The notes under the pieces are model-generated. The model searched no databases and was not told the origin of the DNA. It saw only the letters and a list, made by a program, of their open reading frames with translations. DNA of 64,000 nt. Origin: Chloroflexota bacterium (GTDB lineage: Bacteria; Chloroflexota; Anaerolineae; UBA4142; SHND01). The DNA lies in assembly GCA_004295045.1 (NCBI GenBank), contig SHND01000078.1:1-64000 (forward strand), in the 5' to 3' direction. The translations under genes were made by a program, and so were the position numbers. This document shows, in pieces, positions 34,760 to 42,016 of this stretch. Numbering within the stretch: the stretch's first letter is position 1; each line of letters opens with the position of its first letter.

Positions 34760-36022
34760 CTAATTTTGAATGGCTTCGGCTGACTTGGTAGCGAGGCGCG
34801 CGTTCATTCCCAAGATGAGATCGCGTTGCGTCACTGTGTTACGATTTTCTATTAATACTGCAAGTGCGGCGTTTAGAACAGCATCACGAATATCGCGCCC
34901 CGAAACCGAGTTGAATTGGTTAACTAACTCTAAATGGTCGATGTCGGGAGAGGTGGGAATAGTGGGTAGCAGAAATTTTTGCCAAAGTAACGATCGCTCT
35001 TCTTCACCAGGTAAGGTAAATGCAATATGAAAAAGACGTGCCATGTACGCAGTATCATAGGAATTTATTCGGTTTGTCGCAAAAATTGCAACGCCATTGA
35101 ATGTATCCAATTGATTTAACATTTCACTCCGCAAGGAATTAACAGCTTGGTCAGCACTCTGACTGAGATTTTGTATGCGATTACTTAGAAATGAATCCGC
35201 TTCATCCAGAAATATTAGTGCTTTTTGGTTTTGTGCTAGTTCAAATGCTATCCTCAAATTCTTGGCTGATTCGCCCAGATATTTGGACTCAATTTGCGAG
35301 GGCGTAATTGATAATATAGGCATTTCTAGCTCTTCAGCAATTGCATGGGCCGTCATTGTTTTACCCGTTCCAGGAGGGCCATAGAGATTAAGGAGAACAT
35401 TATAGTGTGGGAAAACAGATTTGAAATTCCATTCATTTTGAAGTTTCTCTCGATAACGAATTCGAGCCAGACCGAGTTCAATTTGTTTTCTTGTATCCCG
35501 TGAAAGAACGATCTCATCGAGAGTCGAGTAATGCATCGAAGAAGATAACCGTAACCATTCTTGATTTGTAGGATCAGATGATTTCACTTGGCTTGCTGAG
35601 TTTGGGATAGAATTCATGATCCTTAACGTTTCGGTAGTGACTGATGAGGCTATTTGATCTGTACATTTGATCGCGATATTTTTTAGATTATCTGTGGGAA
35701 CAAATCGGGCAACAACATCATTTAAGTCGTCCTCAAGGCGCAAGAATGTATTATCTGATTTGATTGCATCCAAAATAGATGTACTCAAAGTCACTTGTGA
35801 TGGTAGTGTATGCGCGGAATTGAAGAAAATATCGAAAACCAAAAGACATCGCTTCTCGTCAGGGACGCCAGAAAGAGCTGAAGCAATACGAGCATGTACT
35901 AGGTTTAGGGAGACCAAGTCCTCGGAAGAGAGATTAGTTGGTAGGTTATGGTCACGAATTGTCTCGTTTGAGACTTTAGGTACGGCAGTTTTTTGTTTGG
36001 ATTTACGTCGCAAGAGATTCAT
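34760..36022 (-). CDS. AAA+ ATPase of the GTPase island
   Basis: A 420-residue classical AAA ATPase. A helical N-terminal region of about 165 residues precedes one AAA module: Walker A GPPGTGKT (215-222), pore-like segment SKYLGES (246-252), Walker B ALIFLDEAD (268-276), sensor-1 FATNR (314-318) and the C-terminal lid with SGRDIRDAVLNAAL. The arginine-finger region reads YMARLFHIAFTLPG instead of the usual dRRF, a small deviation. It resembles ring-forming unfoldases such as the spastin/proteasomal-ATPase group. No protease partner is encoded nearby. It probably remodels a protein of the island complex. Confidence 0.85.
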   Translation of the reverse strand: MNLLRRKSKQKTAVPKVSNETIRDHNLPTNLSSEDLVSLNLVHARIASALSGVPDEKRCLLVFDIFFNSAHTLPSQVTLSTSILDAIKSDNTFLRLEDDLNDVVARFVPTDNLKNIAIKCTDQIASSVTTETLRIMNSIPNSASQVKSSDPTNQEWLRLSSSMHYSTLDEIVLSRDTRKQIELGLARIRYREKLQNEWNFKSVFPHYNVLLNLYGPPGTGKTMTAHAIAEELEMPILSITPSQIESKYLGESAKNLRIAFELAQNQKALIFLDEADSFLSNRIQNLSQSADQAVNSLRSEMLNQLDTFNGVAIFATNRINSYDTAYMARLFHIAFTLPGEEERSLLWQKFLLPTIPTSPDIDHLELVNQFNSVSGRDIRDAVLNAALAVLIENRNTVTQRDLILGMNARLATKSAEAIQN

Positions 36023-36041
36023 GGTTTCTTCTCGTCGATAT

Positions 36042-36353
36042 TCAATCTATATTATCGATTTGAATCAAATTCTTGTCTCCAAACGCGCGGTGGAGATCAG
36101 CATCTAATTCTTCAGCTTCAAAACCCTCCATGGCCAAGATATGTTTACCTGAAATGTCTGTGATGAGCGGGTATACACGATAGTTACCATTTTCAACATA
36201 TTGCTTGAATGCTCCAGCAAGGACACGATTGTTCTGCCAATTTCCGATTTTTCCTCGGAGCCAGCTTTTTAGTTTGTTCAAGGTATAGATAGCTATTATT
36301 GCTCCAATACCTAGACCAGCAATTGCAAGGAGGATAGTAGTTAACTCAATCAT
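36042..36353 (-). CDS. Small single-pass membrane protein
   Basis: A 103-residue protein with one N-terminal transmembrane helix (about 4-25) followed by a cationic stretch (LKSWLRGKIGNWQNNR) and a soluble C-terminal part with GNYRVYPLITDISGKHILAM. The topology suggests a cytoplasmic domain. It is 19 bases upstream of the AAA+ gene, so the two may work together. No family was recognised. Confidence 0.6.
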   Translation of the reverse strand: MIELTTILLAIAGLGIGAIIAIYTLNKLKSWLRGKIGNWQNNRVLAGAFKQYVENGNYRVYPLITDISGKHILAMEGFEAEELDADLHRAFGDKNLIQIDNID

Positions 36354-36379
36354 GCTGCATCAACACCAAAAAAATTGCA

Positions 36380-36778
36380 TTATTTCCGAAAATGTTTTTG
36401 AACGCGTTCATTAAAATTCTTGGGATGAGAAGCAAAGATTAACAACGGCTCATTATCGAACAACTCACTCAAATTTTTTTCGATCTTGGCTGGTAAGAGT
36501 TGCCTGCCAGCAATGCATTTGAATTTTTTGTCGAACGCCCCTTGGTAATAACGAGGGATTGACCGGCCACGGTCCTCTAGCGCATAGAGAATTCCAAATT
36601 CAAAATCAGGGCGTTGTTTTTTTTGCGCCAGATACCAGCGTATTATCATTTCATAGGTCAGCTCGCTAACTTCAGTTGAGTCCCCATATAGAGCAATATC
36701 TAGCATTTCATGTATTGGCTTTTGAAGTGCTGCCAACAGACTTGGAATGTCAGGTATTAGCTTTGAAAGATCGTTCAT
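36380..36778 (-). CDS. Hypothetical soluble protein of the GTPase island
   Basis: A 132-residue protein without membrane segments. The N-terminal half is helical (LSKLIPDIPSLLAALQKPIH, SELTYEMIIRWYLAQKK), the C-terminal half mixed (FKCIAGRQLLPAKIEKNLSE). It starts 9 bases after the zinc-ribbon membrane protein gene, so the two are translated together. Its size and lack of catalytic residues would suit an adaptor domain, but no family was recognised. Confidence 0.6.
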   Translation of the reverse strand: MNDLSKLIPDIPSLLAALQKPIHEMLDIALYGDSTEVSELTYEMIIRWYLAQKKQRPDFEFGILYALEDRGRSIPRYYQGAFDKKFKCIAGRQLLPAKIEKNLSELFDNEPLLIFASHPKNFNERVQKHFRK

Positions 36779-36787
36779 AGTCTCCTT

Positions 36788-37858
36788 TCATGGATTCCAG
36801 CCAAATTGAAATATTTGAGAATAGGGGCTTTCAATATACTCGCCGTCAACCCCATTACTGACAACATAAACTCGCCAAAAGTAAATGTTAGCATATTTCC
36901 AAAGTGGCCCACATGGAGCCTGTTGTGCTCCCGGCAATCTAGCTGTCGTTTCGCGTGTGAAGAACGAGCAAGCAACATATCCGTTTCCAAAATTAGCGTC
37001 AGTTCCAACTTGGACCTTGTAGAACTCGTCGTTGTCGAGGCGCCCTATCGATTCCCAGGATAAACTTATCGCTTGCCCAGGATCAGGGAATTTGGCACCA
37101 AATTGAGGCGATAACAATGTGACTTGACCAAATTTGTCCGGGCGACGAACAGGACGACGTGTAGGCAATATAGTAGGTACTGTGGTTGATGTAATCTCGA
37201 CAATCTGTGGTGGTGGAGTTGGAGCATTAACGATAACCGTAACAGGTCTATCAATGATAGCAGTGGTCAATGTGGATTGCGGAACCACAACTGTCACATC
37301 TCGGGTAACAATAGCTGGAGAGCCAATCGCCTGTGGGACCACTACTGTCACGGCTCGCGTAATGATAATTGGAGTTAAATTGGGTAATGTTGCTGATTGA
37401 GGAAGGGGTGTACTCGTGGGTGTCCCGATCTGAGTTTGATTCCCAAACTCGCCTAATCCATTATTAATTAACTCACCAAATCGAGCTGTTATCCCACTTG
37501 TGAAAATATAAATTAATAATACTCCAAATAATATGACACTCGCAATTGCTAAGATTGGCCTTCCAAGGTTGCGGTTTGGTTTCGCTGGTGGAATAAAACC
37601 TTCTTCTGCTTCTTTGTCATATTGCCAAATCTGGTAGGATTCAGCCCGAAACGTAGGGCTCGGGTGCCATATTCGGTCAGAACCAACGATGGAAAAATCG
37701 GACGCACGTTCGGATAGATTTGGTGCGCCTTGCTCAAGTAGCTTCTTCCATTCATCCCACTGGCTTTGATTATTGCCCGCAAGTCTCTGCGGGAATCCAC
37801 ACCTTCCGCAGTAATCAGACCCGGGGGCCGTTTCTTGGGTGCAATTTTGACAGATCAC
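36788..37858 (-). CDS. Zinc-ribbon, single-TM protein with extracellular repeats and Fn3-like domain
   Basis: The first gene of the island. With a GTG start at 37858 (GAGGG 4 bases upstream; preferred to a TTG at 37879 with no ribosome site) it has about 356 residues. An N-terminal zinc ribbon (CQNC, then CGRC) and cytoplasmic region are followed by a membrane helix at about 100-120. A Thr/Pro-rich outer stalk follows with three repeated VTVVVP-type units (RAVTVVVP, RDVTVVVP, RPVTVIVN). A C-terminal beta-sandwich domain from about 255 (VTLLSPQFGAKFPDPGQAIS) resembles fibronectin-III-like sugar or surface-binding modules. The arrangement suggests an outside-in sensor for the GTPase module. Confidence 0.7.
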   Translation of the reverse strand: MICQNCTQETAPGSDYCGRCGFPQRLAGNNQSQWDEWKKLLEQGAPNLSERASDFSIVGSDRIWHPSPTFRAESYQIWQYDKEAEEGFIPPAKPNRNLGRPILAIASVILFGVLLIYIFTSGITARFGELINNGLGEFGNQTQIGTPTSTPLPQSATLPNLTPIIITRAVTVVVPQAIGSPAIVTRDVTVVVPQSTLTTAIIDRPVTVIVNAPTPPPQIVEITSTTVPTILPTRRPVRRPDKFGQVTLLSPQFGAKFPDPGQAISLSWESIGRLDNDEFYKVQVGTDANFGNGYVACSFFTRETTARLPGAQQAPCGPLWKYANIYFWRVYVVSNGVDGEYIESPYSQIFQFGWNP

Positions 37859-37880
37859 TTTGCCCTCATAAAAAAACAAT

Positions 37881-37910
37881 AAAATATTTTTGCAATTGAA
37901 CAGACTTCAA
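37881..37910 (-). promoter_or_regulatory. Possible promoter of the GTPase island
   Basis: On the minus strand TTGAAG (37905-37910) and TATTTT (37881-37886) are 18 bases apart, ending about 23 bases before the preferred GTG. The match is moderate. Confidence 0.35.
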
Positions 37911-37946
37911 CAGACACTGATTAAAGAAGTTGTCGCGTAAGGATTT

Positions 37947-37958
37947 TAGCACGTGCTA
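37947..37958. promoter_or_regulatory. Perfect palindrome upstream of the island
   Basis: TAGCACGTGCTA is a perfect 12-bp palindrome about 90 bases upstream of the island's first gene and 37 bases upstream of its possible -35 box. It could be an operator for the operon. Confidence 0.3.
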
Positions 37959-37971
37959 CAGACAAATGTCA

Positions 37972-38220
37972 ATGGCACGAATCAAGATTCAAGCTGGATC
38001 GACTGTTCGCCGGCGCACAGTCCCAGAACGCAAGCCTGCTTGAGGTAATCCATCAGCGCATGGCATCTGATTTGTTCGGAATTTCCAAGACGATTGACCG
38101 CCAAATCGAAGTCATCTGGGACTCGGCGAATCCATGACCCAATGGCAAGACGATACAACCCAAAATAGCTTTTTCAAATGGTTTGACAAGTTCGCGAGCA
38201 GCGCCGCATTCAAGCGCTAG
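37972..38220 (+). pseudogene. Possible gene remnants at the island's right flank
   Basis: Three very short plus-strand frames (37972-38043, 38060-38137, 38134-38220) follow each other, the last two overlapping as ATGA. Base composition is intermediate between island and chromosome. None has a good ribosome site or a recognised product. They may be decayed pieces of a gene cut by insertion of the island. The rest of 37911-38234 shows nothing else. Confidence 0.25.
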
Positions 38221-38234
38221 AAAATCCAGTTCTG

Positions 38235-38258
38235 AAATTAGAACATATTTTCTAATTT
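38235..38258. promoter_or_regulatory. 24-bp operator-like dyad
   Basis: Perfect 9-bp arms AAATTAGAA (38235-38243) and TTCTAATTT (38250-38258) flank CATATT. It ends 4 bases before the -10 box of the small membrane protein gene, so a repressor here would cover the -35 region. The core GAACATATTTTC differs by one base from the GAACNNNNGTTC LexA box of Gram-positive bacteria. Confidence 0.6.
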
Positions 38259-38262
38259 GTGG

Positions 38263-38268
38263 TATACT
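38263..38268 (+). promoter_or_regulatory. -10 box of the small membrane protein gene
   Basis: TATACT is placed directly after the dyad. The predicted start near 38275 leaves a leader of about 70 bases, which ends in a strong AGGAGG. Confidence 0.5.
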
Positions 38269-38347
38269 TTATTCTGTGCGGAGAAAAGATGATTCCGCAG
38301 CAATTATCGCGTATTGCTATTCTGAGATTATTCTGTAGGAGGAAACC

Positions 38348-38518
38348 ATGCGAAGAAAATCGTCACTCAGAATCAAAAATGGAATGGGGATGCTGCTGCT
38401 CGCGGTATGGCTCATTCTTTCGGGGCTGAATGTATTTGTCCCTGCCGTCCGCAGTTTCAATGAATTTTTTCCGCTCCTTGCGCTTGCGGCAGGCGTATTG
38501 ATCCTGCTGGATCGCTAA
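38348..38518 (+). CDS. Small two-helix membrane protein
   Basis: A 56-residue protein starting at ATG 38348 behind TAGGAGGAAACC, an excellent ribosome site. A basic N-terminus (MRRKSSLRIKNG) precedes two membrane helices (MGMLLLAVWLILSGLNVFV and FFPLLALAAGVLILLDR). The hydrophobic WxxxLxxLGxLLLL style recalls DUF5668/LiaI-like membrane segments common in Chloroflexota. The 3' end overlaps the 3' end of pyrD on the other strand by 62 bases. The dyad in its promoter implies tight regulation. Confidence 0.65.
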   Translation: MRRKSSLRIKNGMGMLLLAVWLILSGLNVFVPAVRSFNEFFPLLALAAGVLILLDR

Positions 38519-39566
38519 ACACAGCTTGTGTCGTCCTCGACATCATTCTTGGTTCGGAAAGCGTTTCTCGCAGCAGCGCTTGATTAATGCGTTTCACCAA
38601 ACCGGGTCCCTCGTACACCAATCCGGTAAAAATTTGAAGCAGCGTCGCGCCCGCGTGAATTTTTTCCAACGCGCTCTCCGCGTCGCTGATACCGCCAACA
38701 CCGATGATGGGAAATTCGCCGCGCGTATGTTCGCTGAGGTGCCGGATAATTTCAGTGGAACGCGTCCGCAGCGGCGCGCCGCTTAGCCCACCACCCCACT
38801 GCCCCGTATACGCGGGCGCGCCATCACGACTGAGCGTTGTGTTCGTTGCGATGATGCCGTCAAAATTCGTATTGCGCGCCGCGTCTACAATCACATCAAT
38901 TTCGTCAAAAGATAAATCGGGCGCGATTTTTACGAGCAGCGGAACGCGCGGCGAGAGCGCATCGCGCGCATCAGCAATTTTTTTCAACAGCGGCTCGATC
39001 CGTTCACGTGACTGCAATGCGCGCAGCCCCGGCGTGTTTGGGCTGCTCACATTCACCGCCACATAATCCGCGTGCGCGTGAACGCGCTGCAGCAACGCCA
39101 CATAATCGTCCGCCGCATTTTCGATGGGCGTATCTTTGCCTTTGCCAATATTCGCGCCGAGTTTGATTTCCGTGCGCGGCGGATTCAATTTTGCGATGCC
39201 GTTATTCGGAAAGCCCATGCGATTGACCAACGCGTGCGCTTCGGGCGCGCGCCACACGCGCGGTTTGTCATTTCCCATTTGTGGCAGCAGCGTCACCGTT
39301 CCCACTTCGACATGCCCCAAGCCCAACGCCGCAAGTCCGCGCACCGCGATGCCATTTTTATCGTACCCCGCCGCGAGCCCCACACGATTTTTGAATTCCA
39401 AACCGAACGCGCGCACGTGCAGCGATGGATCGTCCACACAATACATCGCGCGCAGCATGGCGCGCGTAGGCGCCGCATTTCCAACCCATCGCAGCAAACT
39501 CAACGTGAGCTGATGCGCGGTTTCGGGATCAAGGCGAAAGAGCAAAGGACGCAAAGCTTTGTACAT
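38457..39566 (-). CDS. pyrD: Dihydroorotate dehydrogenase (quinone), class 2
   Basis: FMN enzyme oxidising dihydroorotate to orotate with quinone at the membrane, step 4 of pyrimidine synthesis. It starts at 39566 with MYKALRPLLFRLDPETAH, the N-terminal membrane-association helices typical of class 2. Motifs: GLAAGYDKNG, GHVEVGTVT, NRMGFPNNG, VNVSSPNTPGLRALQ (catalytic Ser region), IIATNTTLSRDG and GGISDAESA. The stop of pyrFE and this ATG overlap by one base (TGATG). The 369 residues include a C-terminal tail of about 35 residues after LLRE that is unusual for the family and runs into the convergent small gene. Confidence 0.96.
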   Translation of the reverse strand: MYKALRPLLFRLDPETAHQLTLSLLRWVGNAAPTRAMLRAMYCVDDPSLHVRAFGLEFKNRVGLAAGYDKNGIAVRGLAALGLGHVEVGTVTLLPQMGNDKPRVWRAPEAHALVNRMGFPNNGIAKLNPPRTEIKLGANIGKGKDTPIENAADDYVALLQRVHAHADYVAVNVSSPNTPGLRALQSRERIEPLLKKIADARDALSPRVPLLVKIAPDLSFDEIDVIVDAARNTNFDGIIATNTTLSRDGAPAYTGQWGGGLSGAPLRTRSTEIIRHLSEHTRGEFPIIGVGGISDAESALEKIHAGATLLQIFTGLVYEGPGLVKRINQALLRETLSEPRMMSRTTQAVFSDPAGSIRLPQAQGAEKIH

Positions 39567-40969
39567 CAAGCAATCCCTAAAAAGTTTTTCACTGCCTGAG
39601 CTTGTTCTGCCGTGATTGCATTCGACGCGCGCCAAATTTTCAACAGGCGCGGCAGCGTCGTGACCGCGTGCAATGCGTAACCCCCGCGCGCCAGCAATTC
39701 CGCCGCGCCCTGTCCGCGATCAATCAGCACCACAATATCGTACACTTGCAAGCCCGCGCCGGTTAATTTTTCAATCGCCTCGAATTTTGTTTCCCCCGTC
39801 GTCGCGAGATCATCGAGAATGACAACCGTTTCACCGGCGTGATATTCGCCTTCGATCGGCGCTTTTGTGCCATACTCTTTTACTTCGCGGCGCGGATAAA
39901 TCAGCGGCTTGTCCAATTCCAATGACGCAGCGGTCGCAATTGGCAATGCCGCGTACGGAATTCCCACGAGCCGATCAAACTTTAGCCCGCGCAAAATTTC
40001 CGCGTAGGCGTGTCCAACGCGTTTCAAAATCGCGGGATAAGAAACGAGGCGCCGCAAATCGAGATAGATGGGTGAGAGCTGCCCAGATTTCAGTGTAAAT
40101 TCGCCGAAACGAATGCAACTTGATTTGAGCAAGTCGTCTGCAAGGGCACGTATTGCGTATTCCATATTGTACGTCGGCGATTCTAAATTTCGAATTTCGA
40201 ATTTCGAATTTCGAATCATATTGATTTCATCGCGCAATTTTCTCGCCGCCTCTTTTGGACTGGATGCATTTGCAATCGAACGCGACGCATTAATCAACAA
40301 ACCCATTCCATCAGCGCGCAAGCCCGCGCGCAGCGTCGCTTCCAAATCTCCGCCCTGCGCCCCGATGCCGGGAACGAGGAACCACATTTCACGCGCAATT
40401 TCGCGCACACGCGCCACACGCGCAGGGTCCGTTGCGCCGACGACGAGTCCGATGTTGTTGCGCGTATTCCAATTTTGCGCGCGCTGTGCGACGATTTCAA
40501 ACAACGCGCCGTCGGCTGTTGACAACGTTTGAAATTCATCCGCGCCCGCGTTCGATGTTTTGCACAAGACGAATGCGCCGCGTTCTGCATTTTCAAAAAA
40601 CGGCTCGAGCGCATCGCTGCCAACGTATGGACTGAGCGTGAGCGCCGACGCGCCGAGCGTTTCAAATACCGCGCGCGCGTACGCAACGCTCGTGTCCGCA
40701 ATGTCGCCGCGTTTCGCATCGAGGATGACAGGAATTTCGCGCGGCACAGACGCGATCACCTCACGCAGCGCGTTTATTCCTTCGCCGCCAAACACTTCGA
40801 AAAACGCACTGTTGATTTTGAACGCGGCGGCGTACTCGTGCGTTGCATCAATCAAGCGCAAACATTGTGTGTACGCGTCGTCCGCATTTTCCGCGCGCGG
40901 ATCGAGCCCCACACACAACAGCGAATTGATTTCGCGCGCGCGCGTTTCCATCCTCTCAATGAATGTCAT
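39566..40969 (-). CDS. pyrFE: Fused orotidine-5'-phosphate decarboxylase / orotate phosphoribosyltransferase
   Basis: Bifunctional enzyme for the last two steps of UMP synthesis, in the order decarboxylase then transferase, the reverse of animal UMPS. The PyrF part (about 1-255) has LCVGLDPRAE, the catalytic DAKRGDIADT and PGIGAQGGD, and belongs to the longer class of decarboxylases. The PyrE part (about 268-467) has FGEFTLKSGQLSPIYLDLR and the PRPP loop VVILDDLATTGETK. The linker (about 250-266) includes IRNSKFEIRNL, encoded by a heptanucleotide repeat array, so the junction is partly repeat-derived. It lies in pyrC-pyrB-pyrFE-pyrD. Confidence 0.95.
   Translation of the reverse strand: MTFIERMETRAREINSLLCVGLDPRAENADDAYTQCLRLIDATHEYAAAFKINSAFFEVFGGEGINALREVIASVPREIPVILDAKRGDIADTSVAYARAVFETLGASALTLSPYVGSDALEPFFENAERGAFVLCKTSNAGADEFQTLSTADGALFEIVAQRAQNWNTRNNIGLVVGATDPARVARVREIAREMWFLVPGIGAQGGDLEATLRAGLRADGMGLLINASRSIANASSPKEAARKLRDEINMIRNSKFEIRNLESPTYNMEYAIRALADDLLKSSCIRFGEFTLKSGQLSPIYLDLRRLVSYPAILKRVGHAYAEILRGLKFDRLVGIPYAALPIATAASLELDKPLIYPRREVKEYGTKAPIEGEYHAGETVVILDDLATTGETKFEAIEKLTGAGLQVYDIVVLIDRGQGAAELLARGGYALHAVTTLPRLLKIWRASNAITAEQAQAVKNFLGIA
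40186..40218. repeat. Heptanucleotide repeat in the pyrF-pyrE linker
   Basis: Four head-to-tail copies of AATTTCG (7-bp period) with internal TTCGAA palindromes. It is translated in frame as part of the linker between the two enzyme domains. Confidence 0.75.
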
Positions 40970-40991
40970 TTTTATATTCCCGCCCCCCGCG

Positions 40992-41019
40992 TTCCGCTTT
41001 CCACCTTCCGCCTTCCCCT
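40992..41019. repeat. Heptanucleotide repeat between pyrB and pyrFE
   Basis: Four units TTCCGCT, TTCCACC, TTCCGCC, TTCCCCT with a 7-bp period. The consensus TTCC(G/A)C(C/T) is the same as that of the array at 59014-59069. Confidence 0.7.
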
Positions 41020-42016
41020 ATGCCTTCCCCAACACCATCGCCAACAACGCCATTCGCACGTACATGCCGTACTCGACCTGACGAAAATATGCGGCGCGCG
41101 GATCGCTGTCCACCGCTTCGCTGATTTCACCGACGCGCGGCAGCGGATGCATTAGAACCATGTCCGATTTTGCGCGCGCCAATATTTCAGGCGTGATGAC
41201 GTACGAATTTTTCACCGCTTCGTATTCGTCCAAATTCGCAAAGCGTTCTTTTTGTACACGCGTCACGTACAACACATCCGTTTCGCCCAACACCTCTTCG
41301 AGCGAATTGGTTTCGGATTGTGCGATGTATCGCGCGTGCAGCTCTTGAACAAGTTCGCGCGGCATTTTCAACAGATCGGGCGCGACGTAATTCAATTTGA
41401 CGTTGTAGAGCGAAAGCAAACGCGCGAGCGAATGAACGGTGCGTCCGTATTTTAAATCCCCAAGCATTGTCACGGTTGCGCCGTCAATCTTGCCGCGTTC
41501 TTTGAGAATCGTAAAGAGATCGAGCAGCGCTTGCGTCGGATGTTCGCCCACGCCATCGCCCGCATTGATGATCGGTTTGCGCGCGTATTTTGCTGCCAGT
41601 TCTGCTGCCCCCGTTTCGGGATGGCGCAGCACAATCACATCCGCGTACGCTTCGAGCGTCCGAATCGTGTCGGGCAGTGATTCGCCTTTGGCGACAGAGG
41701 AATATTTCACTTCGTTGATGGGAATCACGCTGCCGCCGAGACGTTGGATTGCGGCAATGAATGACGACGAGGTGCGCGTCGAAGGTTCGTAAAATAGGAC
41801 TGCCAAAACTTTGCCCTTGAGCAAATCGAACGAGCCCACGCGTTCGACCATCATGCGCATTTCATCGGCGACAGCAAAGATTTGTTCGAGGTCGTGATGC
41901 GCAAATTGTTTGACCGAGAGAATGTGTTGATTGAACAACGGACCATCGCGTTTTTCGCCGAACGGCAAATGGTTGGTGCGTCCGTTGCGCGAATTCGTCA
42001 AAAGGGTTGGGGTCAT
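41018..42016 (-). CDS. pyrB: Aspartate carbamoyltransferase catalytic subunit
   Basis: Condenses carbamoyl phosphate and aspartate, step 2 of pyrimidine synthesis. The start is ATG 42016 (AGGAG 8 bases upstream), overlapping the pyrC stop as ATGA; 332 residues. Motifs: carbamoyl-phosphate loop FYEPSTRTSSSF, the lysine-containing KGESLPDTIRTL, HPTQALLDLFTI and aspartate-site MHPLPRVGEI. No regulatory pyrI gene is near, so allosteric control by a PyrI subunit is not expected locally; a repeat array follows the stop codon. Confidence 0.96.
   Translation of the reverse strand: MTPTLLTNSRNGRTNHLPFGEKRDGPLFNQHILSVKQFAHHDLEQIFAVADEMRMMVERVGSFDLLKGKVLAVLFYEPSTRTSSSFIAAIQRLGGSVIPINEVKYSSVAKGESLPDTIRTLEAYADVIVLRHPETGAAELAAKYARKPIINAGDGVGEHPTQALLDLFTILKERGKIDGATVTMLGDLKYGRTVHSLARLLSLYNVKLNYVAPDLLKMPRELVQELHARYIAQSETNSLEEVLGETDVLYVTRVQKERFANLDEYEAVKNSYVITPEILARAKSDMVLMHPLPRVGEISEAVDSDPRAAYFRQVEYGMYVRMALLAMVLGKA

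Larger units (their letters stand above)
29947..37858 (-). other. AT-rich seven-gene island: GTPase/GAP1/AAA+ membrane-linked system
   Basis: Seven co-oriented genes with tight spacing (3-30 bases between most) form one apparent operon. Base composition is clearly more AT-rich than both flanks, and the GCGC words that saturate the rest of the window are rare here. The set (zinc-ribbon TM sensor-like protein, 132-residue protein, small TM protein, AAA+ ATPase, polytopic membrane protein, zinc-ribbon GTPase, 1050-residue GAP1-like protein) fits the predicted GTPase-centred NTP-dependent conflict systems. No integrase, direct repeats or tRNA were found at the edges, so transfer is inferred from composition and content. 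Confidence 0.65.

Noticed and set aside
29793..38234. Integrase, attachment-site repeats or tRNA at the island edges
   Set aside because: Inspection of both flanks found no integrase gene, tRNA or matching direct repeats; insertion mechanism is left open.
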